Assembly: GCA_001275005.1 (NCBI GenBank)
Contig: JWZX01002744.1
Coordinates: 1-38,337 of the forward strand
From: Chrysochromulina tobinii
Taxonomy: Eukaryota; Haptophyta; Prymnesiales; Chrysochromulinaceae
Direction of reading: 5' to 3'
DNA length: 38,337 nt
Shown one piece after another: positions 28,756 through 36,700 of the stretch (its first letter is position 1; each line of letters starts with the position of its first letter). The notes under the pieces were generated by a model that worked only from the letters and a program-made list of their open reading frames with translations, had not been told where the DNA came from and made no database searches. The position numbers and the translations under genes are program-made.

Positions 28756-29169
28756 CGCACACGCCGTTTCTTTCTATGTATCCGTACGTTACTGGGATTA
28801 TGGCAGCCCCGTGAGCCATGTCCAGGGGAGAGGGGACGGGAGGGCTTCCCGGCACGCGGTACCGCGGTGGGACTCCGAGCCTTGCGTACTATTGTATCAT
28901 GGGGAGCGTCGACTTTCCGGATTCACCTAACGTAACGACTAACGTGCACGACTTTACGCGGCGCGGTATGGCACTAATATTGTAATAAGTCGAATATGGA
29001 ACCTCACAGACGTTTCTTAATCATATATTAAATAACCGCGTCCGCGCCGCGCGCACTTGGCACCTTTCATGACTTACTTTGACTTATCCTGTGCAGTGTC
29101 GTGTTTCGGTTCTGAGTCGGCGGACCCGCCCCCCCCCCCCCTGAGAGGCAGCCCAGAGGCTCTCAGATC
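28756..29169. other. Intergenic region between convergent genes
   Basis: 414 bp holding the 3' ends of the fusion kinase and the Ala-rich protein gene. An AT-rich patch (about 28970-29040) and a run of C at about 29129-29141 stand out. No gene or RNA was recognised. Confidence 0.55.
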
Positions 29170-32100
29170 TCAGAACTTGGCCTTCCTGCCCGAGCCAGAC
29201 GGGACCGCCGAGGGCACCGCATTCAGCAGCGCGAGCAGCTCGGCCGCGCCATCGACGACCACCTCGTCGCCGGCCGGCGCGGGTGCGCCCGCAGCGGCTG
29301 GTGCGCTACGTGGCATCGTCGAGGCGCCGCCCGCGGCGGCGGCGGCGGCGGCGAGCTGCATGGCGGGCAGCCGGCGGAGCACGAGCCGTACGAGGTGCGG
29401 CACCGCGCGCAGCGGGAAGCTCTTCCACTGAAGCAGGGCCTCCCACACGGGCGGCTCAGGCAGTGGGCTGCACGCCGCCTGCTGCAGTGGCGCCTGGGCC
29501 TCAAGCAGCGTCGCAGCGGCCGCAAAGCTGCCGGCGAGCGTCTCCGCGCCGTACTGCTTGGGGCGGACGTGGAGGTCGGGGAGAGCGAGCGAGCCCAGCA
29601 CGGCGCCGGCCGCCGCCGACGGCAACGCGATGGCGTCGCGCCCAACTTGGCGCCATTCGACCTCCTCTCGCGCGAGAGTCTCGGCGGCGGGTGAGGCCCC
29701 AAGAAAGGCGACCAGCTGCGAGAGGGGCGCCGAGTGCAGCGAGAGCAGCGAGAGCAGCCAGAGGGCGAGTTGAGCGAGCCTCCGCCGCTCCTCCGCCACG
29801 TCGGTGGGCCTGTCCTCGGCAGCGGAGGACGGCGCCGCCGCGTTCGCCGCCTCCTCCGCCGCTCGAACCGCCTTCGTCGCGGCGGAGGACTCATCCGGAG
29901 CGACGGCGAGGGAAGCCACATCGACCTCCGCCGCGACCAGCCCGAGAAGCATCTTCAGATCACGAGCCCACACGCCGAGCATCGCCTCTGACGGCGAGGT
30001 GGGCCCCCAATACGCTTGGAGCAGCCGCTGCGCTGACCGACGCAGGGTGCGCAGGTAGAGGTACTCGGCGGCGTCGTGGTGGGCGAGTCCTCCCCGCAAG
30101 TGGCACCGAAGGCTCACGAGGGTACTGGCTGCATGCTGCATCGGGAGCGAGCAGCGCTGCCCCTGGCGCCACGGACGCTGCTGGTGCCAAAAGGGGCGGT
30201 GGGCCAAGGCGGAGCCCGCCGCGCCTGTGGGATCTGATGAAACCGCCGCAGTCGCCTCGAGCAAGCTGAGAGCGGGCGCCGTCGTGAGCAGAGCGCTACC
30301 CTCGACGATCTGCCAGCGCAGCCGCTCGATGAGTGCGCCGAGCACAGCCGCGGCCGCACCGAGCGTCGGCGCGCACTGCGCGTGCTGCCACTTGAGCGGC
30401 GGGACTGCGGCGCTGGCTGCGCCGCGCTCGGAGCCGGCCGCGAGCCTGTCCACAAAGCTTTTGAGCGCGAGTGCAGACGAGAGGCAGACGATCGGCACGG
30501 CGCTCTCGGACGCCGCGAGCTCCGCAGCCGCAGCCGAGAGCGGCGGCACCTCGTCCGTGGCGGGCAGCGGCGCCGCAGGTGGCGGGCGCGATGGCGGAGG
30601 AGCTCCAAACTTGGAGCCGGCGACAGGGGAGGCGCCCGTCACGGCGCTCGACGCCGTCTCAGCGACGTCGGCGAGCTGCCCCAGATAGGCAGCATACATG
30701 GTACACGCGCGCGCGACGGCCTCGCAGAGCGCCGTGTCGAGCGCCGCCGTCACGCCGTACAGAGGGCCCGCCGCGTGCAGTGGCAGCGAGCTCAGCAGCA
30801 TCGCCGTGGAGCCGAGAACCATCCCAGCCTTGGCCGTCGGCGCACCCGCCGCCGCGCCCGCGCCATAGCGCATGGGCACCCAGCTCGTGCGCCCGGCGCC
30901 GTCGCGCGCCTCGGAGGCCATGGCGCCGCGCACCAGCTGCGCCACGTGAGCGGCCGACGCAGCTGCGAGCCATTCCTCGCTGGTCGCGAGCGCGCGCGCG
31001 CGCTCGAGCTTGCCCAGCACGGCGTGCGTGAGCGCGGGCGAGGCCGCGCTCAGGGCGGCGCTCAGTCCACACAGCGCGTCGCACACGGCGGCCGCCTCGC
31101 GAATGGCGCTCGGCCAATCGATTCGGCACGCGACGCGCCGCGCGCCGCCGCCGCCCTCGACGGCGCCGGACGTCCTGCGCTCGAGCCGAGTTTCGTCACC
31201 CTCGGTGATGGGCACCACGGTCGCAGGCTTGAACTTGGTCTGGCGGAAACCCAGCCGAACGGCGCCCGGCGTGGAGCGCGGCGCGCCGGCGCCGGGCGCC
31301 GCAGCGGCGGGTGCCGCGCCCTTTGTCTCGAGAGCGTCCCGGGGACTCAAGTGCGAAGTCGCATCGGTGACAGCCGCCTGCGCCGCGCTGGCCACGTAGT
31401 TCAGGCAGAGGACGTCGAGCAGCTCGGGCAGCTTGCCGAAGCGTGTGAAGGTCGTCTGCAGCAGGTCGAGATCCTCGGCGAGGACGAGGCGGCGCACGCA
31501 CGCGACGCACCGGCGCACCGAGGCGGCCGACGCACCGTGCAGCCCGGTTGGCGGGGCCACTTCCGCCGCCGCCTTTGAGATGTCGGCCTTACGCAGCCTC
31601 TGATAGAGCGCCCACGTTTTCGCCGGAAAGCTGGTGCACAGCTCGGCCAGCAGCGCCTTGTGCGCCTTCAGGTCCGTGCACTCGAGCAGCCGCCTCTCGG
31701 CAGCGTCGAACTCTGCATCGGTCATCTCTACCATCGCTTCTGCCCGCATCAGAGGTATGGAAGGCGGCTGCGACGGTGGCGCCTCTACCTGTGCTCCCAA
31801 ATTCTGGAGAATCGGCGCTTTCGCCGATGACAAGGACGCCGCCTTTGCCGCGTGAGCGTCAGTGCTGATTGGCAAGAGCTTGCCAGGCAGTGTACCCAGC
31901 GCCCGCTCAGGTGGTAGAGCGAGGGCGCCTCGCTTCAGGAACTCCTTGAGCGCGAGCGGCGTCGGTTTGGGCGAAAGCTTCAGAGGTGCGAGTTGAAGTG
32001 GGGTGATGGATTGGGGATGACCCGTCGAGGATTGCACCATGCGCCTTCGGCCGTTTGGAACCGGGAGCGGACCGAAGGTGTGAATTCTCACGATCACATT

Positions 32101-32241
32101 AAAATGCCATCTCATACAATAGTAGCGCAAGTCGATCTCAAACATCTCCACCGGCACGGCGACCAACCGGCTACGCTTACCAACCTCGAGAGTACTCCCG
32201 ACCGTAGCTCGCACTTCGAGACCGCAATTCCGAGATCGCAT
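29170..32241 (-). CDS. Large Ala-rich helical protein, unrecognised
   Basis: A 1023-codon open frame with no catalytic motif I recognise. The product is rich in Ala, Leu and Arg and looks mostly alpha-helical, with several disordered Ala/Pro/Gly linkers. More conserved-looking blocks include FPAKTWALYQRLRKADI, CVRRLVLAEDLDLLQTTF, AAEYLYLRTLRRSAQRLL with YWGPTSPSEAMLGVWARD, and WEALLQWKSFPLRAVPHLV. It could be a scaffold or a cytoskeletal or trafficking protein, but nothing in the sequence decides. No signal peptide or membrane segment is evident. The start is uncertain: ATG 32241 lies inside a 14-bp tandem repeat, and ATG 32145 or 32040 (MVQSSTGHPQS) are alternatives; 32040 opens a more ordinary protein start. 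It lies 109 bp downstream of the choline-kinase-like gene on the same strand. Confidence 0.7.
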   Translation of the reverse strand: MRSRNCGLEVRATVGSTLEVGKRSRLVAVPVEMFEIDLRYYCMRWHFNVIVRIHTFGPLPVPNGRRRMVQSSTGHPQSITPLQLAPLKLSPKPTPLALKEFLKRGALALPPERALGTLPGKLLPISTDAHAAKAASLSSAKAPILQNLGAQVEAPPSQPPSIPLMRAEAMVEMTDAEFDAAERRLLECTDLKAHKALLAELCTSFPAKTWALYQRLRKADISKAAAEVAPPTGLHGASAASVRRCVACVRRLVLAEDLDLLQTTFTRFGKLPELLDVLCLNYVASAAQAAVTDATSHLSPRDALETKGAAPAAAAPGAGAPRSTPGAVRLGFRQTKFKPATVVPITEGDETRLERRTSGAVEGGGGARRVACRIDWPSAIREAAAVCDALCGLSAALSAASPALTHAVLGKLERARALATSEEWLAAASAAHVAQLVRGAMASEARDGAGRTSWVPMRYGAGAAAGAPTAKAGMVLGSTAMLLSSLPLHAAGPLYGVTAALDTALCEAVARACTMYAAYLGQLADVAETASSAVTGASPVAGSKFGAPPPSRPPPAAPLPATDEVPPLSAAAAELAASESAVPIVCLSSALALKSFVDRLAAGSERGAASAAVPPLKWQHAQCAPTLGAAAAVLGALIERLRWQIVEGSALLTTAPALSLLEATAAVSSDPTGAAGSALAHRPFWHQQRPWRQGQRCSLPMQHAASTLVSLRCHLRGGLAHHDAAEYLYLRTLRRSAQRLLQAYWGPTSPSEAMLGVWARDLKMLLGLVAAEVDVASLAVAPDESSAATKAVRAAEEAANAAAPSSAAEDRPTDVAEERRRLAQLALWLLSLLSLHSAPLSQLVAFLGASPAAETLAREEVEWRQVGRDAIALPSAAAGAVLGSLALPDLHVRPKQYGAETLAGSFAAAATLLEAQAPLQQAACSPLPEPPVWEALLQWKSFPLRAVPHLVRLVLRRLPAMQLAAAAAAAGGASTMPRSAPAAAGAPAPAGDEVVVDGAAELLALLNAVPSAVPSGSGRKAKF

Positions 32242-32272
32242 CTCCGAGATCGCATCTCCGAGACCGCATCTC
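32217..32272. repeat. 14-bp tandem repeat, four units
   Basis: Units CGAGACCGCAATTC, CGAGATCGCATCTC twice, and CGAGACCGCATCTC follow head to tail. They overlap the 5' end of the Ala-rich protein frame. They resemble the simple repeats that fill the channel introns, so this may be leader or an unrecognised intron rather than coding sequence. Confidence 0.85.
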
Positions 32273-32350
32273 CGATAATCTCCGAGGCTGGCCCACCAGC
32301 CGTGACCTCAGCCGGCAACGAGCTCAGCCACCCAGGCCACTATCTGGCCA

Positions 32351-33538
32351 CTATTGGCCTCTGATGGCCGCCGCGATGGCCAGTAGGGGGTTGGCCGGAC
32401 GCTCCTTGGCCACAGTGGCGACCGCCAGTGAGAGAGCCTTCTGCACGCCAAAGTGATCCAGGTACGCTCGGTCGCTCAATGCTTTGAGGTCCACTACCTC
32501 CACAGGCCCACGGGCTAGCTCGGTGGCTGGCTGGCCCGCGGCGGCGGCGGCGGCGGCAGCGGCAGCTCGCTCAAACTCTGCCTTCGCCTGGATGAACTTG
32601 GCGTAGTTCTCATCCGTGTAATTGCATGCCGCCTCGGGGCTCAGCGCACTGCTGCCGCTCACCTCCGCCACAACTCCCCACAGGGTCTCACGTAAGGTGG
32701 CGAGGACCTTGACGCACTGGAAGGTGAGCGCCTGCTGCGCCGAGAGCGCATCGAGCTGCAGGTAGCTGCTCACGAGCGTGCGCTCCTGTGTCGGCGAGAG
32801 ACCGCACCCCATCGCCAGGATGGCGAGATCCATCAGCGGCTGACCGACGTTACAATACTCGAAGTCGACAATATGGACCGTGGGCGCGGCGCCGCCCTCG
32901 CCGCGCGCGCAAACGACGTTGCTGGGCAGCAAGTCGAAGTGGCAAAAGGCAGCCGGCGACAGCGGACCAGCCGCCGCCTCCACTGCCGGTAGCAGCCCGT
33001 CAGCGCCTTCGACGAGAGGCAGGCGCCTAAAGCCGCCCTCGCGCGCATACGCGAGCCACCGCTTCAAGTCGGGCGGCGCCCATGTCTGCTCAGTGGGCGC
33101 CGCACTTGCAATCTCGGCGGGTATCGGCGTGGCATGCAGCCGTCGGATCGTGGCCGATAACGAGGCGAGCAGCGCGGCATCCTTGCCGTCGCACGCTGCC
33201 TTGACCTCCACCTCGGTGAGGGAACGGCCGTCAATGAAGGCGCACACCAACACATCTGGGAGCTCGGTGTGGATGACGCGCGCGCCGATGCCCGCAGCCT
33301 CCACCGCGCGCGCAGCCGCTTGCTCCTTGACGCGCGACACGCCGTACGCGGGCAGGTCGCTTCCCACCCTGATGAAGAAGCGCTCACCCGATGCGGAGTC
33401 CTTGGCGATGAAATTCTGGTTGGTGCGACCCTCTCCGAGGCCAAGGTCTTCGGTCACATCGTTCACGTGCGTGATCGACATGGTGCGGCCCGTCCAGATC
33501 GACAGCCCTTGGGCGCGCTCGAGCGAGGCTTTCTTCAT
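32351..33538 (-). CDS. Choline/ethanolamine kinase-like phosphotransferase
   Basis: 395 residues in one exon from ATG 33538. The protein has the eukaryotic-like kinase fold of the choline-kinase/APH group. A nucleotide-loop region LGEGRTNQNFIA (33-45) leads to the strand RFFIRV. The Brenner-type motif HFDLLPSN has H200, D202 and N207, and VDFEYCNVGQPLMDLA has the metal-binding D225. HFDLLPSN plus DFEY favours choline or ethanolamine kinase over aminoglycoside enzymes. The expected reaction is ATP-dependent phosphorylation of a small amino alcohol, the first step of phosphatidylcholine/ethanolamine synthesis in the cytosol. A C-terminal extension (about 330-395) includes an Ala run coded by GCC repeats (about 32536-32565). 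The exact substrate is inferred. Confidence 0.82.
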   Translation of the reverse strand: MKKASLERAQGLSIWTGRTMSITHVNDVTEDLGLGEGRTNQNFIAKDSASGERFFIRVGSDLPAYGVSRVKEQAAARAVEAAGIGARVIHTELPDVLVCAFIDGRSLTEVEVKAACDGKDAALLASLSATIRRLHATPIPAEIASAAPTEQTWAPPDLKRWLAYAREGGFRRLPLVEGADGLLPAVEAAAGPLSPAAFCHFDLLPSNVVCARGEGGAAPTVHIVDFEYCNVGQPLMDLAILAMGCGLSPTQERTLVSSYLQLDALSAQQALTFQCVKVLATLRETLWGVVAEVSGSSALSPEAACNYTDENYAKFIQAKAEFERAAAAAAAAAAGQPATELARGPVEVVDLKALSDRAYLDHFGVQKALSLAVATVAKERPANPLLAIAAAIRGQ

Positions 33539-33783
33539 GTCGGCCTCGACGCTCTACATTTCATGTGACGCCCACCATTCATGTGAATTCATTCATGTTT
33601 ACTCACACACCAAATTCACACCATCACGTAACAGCAACGCAGGACTCTCGAAATGAGACACGTGTAGTGCAGGCGGAGAGCTGAGAAACAGCCAAAATAA
33701 GAGAGTCCACTTTGAGAGTGGCGCGAGACCCATCATTCACAACACGTTCACAGCTGAGCATGAAACTAAGCAAACGGTCTTAA

Positions 33784-36700
33784 TTAAAACCCCTCCTTCC
33801 ATGGTCCTTCCTCTTCTACCACCGACGACGGCGCAGCCACCACGCCTGGCTCCGGTTGCGTCGCCGCCAGCAATGTTCTCTCCACCATGCTCTCCACTGG
33901 AGGTTCAAACGACGGCGCAGCCACCCGAGCCCGCTGCGGCGGCACCACGCGTTGGATGCGCGTCGTGGTGAGCGCTGGCGTGCTCTGCGACGCGGCGAGC
34001 CCCCGGCCAACGAGTGCATCGAGCGCGGGAACGTCCGTTGCAAGGTTGCCTTCGGACGTACCGGACGCGAACCCCGGCGTAAACGAACGCGTCGAGCCCG
34101 GCGCGAAGGAACGCAGCGAGGCAGCGCCCCCCTGCGCGTCCCCGGGTGCCACCAATCGCGGCAGGCGCTGCGACACGTGCGGGGGCGGTACGGCAGCGCC
34201 CAGCGACACGCTGCTGAAGGACGGTGCGAGTCGAGGCGGTTCAAGAGCGTCGTGTCGAGTGGTTCCACAGGATCGGGCGCGAGCAGGCCCAGTAGGAGCA
34301 GCCATGATCGCGCCAGTGGGCGGCGCGGCGCTCATCCGAGGGAGGCGTGTGGCGACCATACCGGTGCCCGTCACGGCGTCGGCGCTCATCACGGCGCTCA
34401 TTCGAGGGAGGCGTGTGGCGACCATACCGGTGCCCATCACGGCGTCGGCGCCCATCACGGCGTCGGCGGGCCGGGGCAACGCGACGTCGCGCGTGGGGCT
34501 TGGGGGCTCAGCCTCGGCGTTCTCGATGCTTCGCAGCAGCTCGAGCAGCACAGCGTCCGACGGCGCGGCTCGGGGCATGGGGCTCGGTGGTAGAGGCTCC
34601 GCCTCCGTATCCAGGTGCACTGCCTCGATGGATGGTCGTGGCACGGGCGCGGGATCCCGCGGCGGCGACTTGGGCCGGCCTGGCTGGTGCCGGTCGGGCT
34701 GGTAGCGTGATCCAGCGATGAAGCCCACACGCCCACGCAGGGAGAGGCGAGCAAGCCGTGTGGCTGAGCGGCTCAAAAAGCCGCTCAGCGACGTGAGCAG
34801 GGGCCCAAAGGAGGTGGCTGCCGTTCGGGAGGTGCGTGGGCCCTTGCGCGCGGGGTCGTCGTCGTCATCGTCGGGGGCGAGGGTAGGGAAGGCCGAAGAG
34901 ACCGCCAAGCTGGACGGTTGATAGTCGGGATCATCCATGCCATTGAGGTAAGGACGTAGAGACCGGCGAGCGCGCGTGGTGGTTGCAAATATCGAGCCTC
35001 TTCTGATGAACTGCGGCGATGAAGAACCCGACCTCTCGCTCACGTCACCACCTGCGCTCGCTACGCCTGCACTCGCTACCACCGCCGCACCGAGAGGCCT
35101 CCACTGACGGGGGCGCGGAGCACGCTCGCCGCCTTCGCCCCCTTCGCTCTCATCCTGCACCTCGTTGGCCGCCTCTCCCGTAAAAGGATTCGCGACCGTC
35201 TTGGCTTTGTTGTTCGTCGTCATTCGATCCTCATCGGGAACCACTCGCAGCTCAGTGAAGCGCTGCTTGCGACGGCGCGAGTACCAGCGGACCGCAAGCA
35301 GGCCCATTAGCAGCAGCAGCAGCGCCAGCGGCACAAAGATGGCCGCCGCCATCGCCCCGTCCATCCCGGAGACGCCCAAGCGCGCAGCATGGGGAGGCTC
35401 GGGCGGCGCCGAGTTGGACAGCTCGCTCAGCAGAGAGGCTCGCACTTGGGTGATGGGCACGCCCAGGACACTCGAGAAGAAGGAGCTCGCGCCTGCAGCG
35501 TTCGCGTCGAGCCGTGCCAGCAGCGCCGCAAACGCTGCCGGCGTTGGCTCCAGCGGCTGGATCCAGAACGTGAGCTCGGTTGTGTAGCTGCGAGCGACCA
35601 GGCCGGTGCTTAGGCCGGGCAGCTCGAGGGTGTGCACGAGCGCCACGTTGCTGAAGGGGACGTAGGCAACGACCGCGACGCGACGCGGGAACTCGAGCCG
35701 CCAGTCGAGCGATGCGATCCATCCGTGGGCGCTCGCGGGTCCGGTGTCGGGTGGGGAAGGAGGAGGTGGGGAAGGAGGAGGAGGTGAAGGTGTTGGAGGT
35801 GAGGACGGAGGCGGAAGGTTTGCGCGCGGTCCGCAGTCGCTGCAGTCGGTTCCGTGAGCGCACAGTGCGTATTCGGCGCCGGGGCCGCCGTCGTCGCACC
35901 AAGTGTCGAACGCATAGCCACTGCAGGTGTTGCTGCACACGTGTGCCGGGGGAGGGGAAGGAGATGGCGGCGGCGGTAGAAGCAAAGGGGGAAGAGATGT
36001 ACCGCTACTCTGCAGCCTGCGGACCTGACCGGTCACGTCCACTGCAGTGCTCGCACCGCCGGCTGCAGCGATGCTGGCAACAAAAGCGGCGACCGACGCC
36101 GAGGTTGGGTGCGCGTCAAGCTCGGAGATTGAGTACGCTGTCAACAGCCGCAGCACGACGACCTCGCGTGGGGGCGAGGGAGGGGGTGGCGGGGAGTAGG
36201 TGCACGCGCTCTGCAGGTGCACGTTGACCGCAGGGGCAAAGGTGGCGGCGGTCGAGTCCGCGCAGCCGAGCACGGGTGTGATGCATGCGCCCTCGACTGA
36301 TGGGTCCAGATTGATGGTAGCTTCCACCGTGTAGCCGAGCAAGCTCGAGTTGGTACAGCCGAGCACGCGGCAAACGACGTTGGCGGCGACGTTGGCGGTC
36401 ACGTCGAAGTTCGACGCAACGCTGAGCGTGCATCCTGCACGTGCCTCGAGGCAGATGACGCCCACGACCGTTGCGATCGGGTCGAAGTTCAGCGCGAGAG
36501 AGTTGAGGCAGCCAGGCACGACGCACGTGCCGCTGTCGTAGGTGGCGCTGGGCGCAAAGTTAATCGCCTCCGAGAAGGTACATCCTACTCCGTTGAGATT
36601 GCAACTGCCCATGTCGACGAGCGCCCACGCGTCATAGTTTCGCGCGCGAGAATCGGTGCAGCCGCCTACGAAACATGTACCATCATTCATGTTGGCCAGG

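Noticed and set aside
28959-29040. AT-rich patch as a possible replication origin or matrix-attachment site
   Set aside because: Too short and without any defined motif; AT-rich 3' flanks are ordinary between convergent genes.
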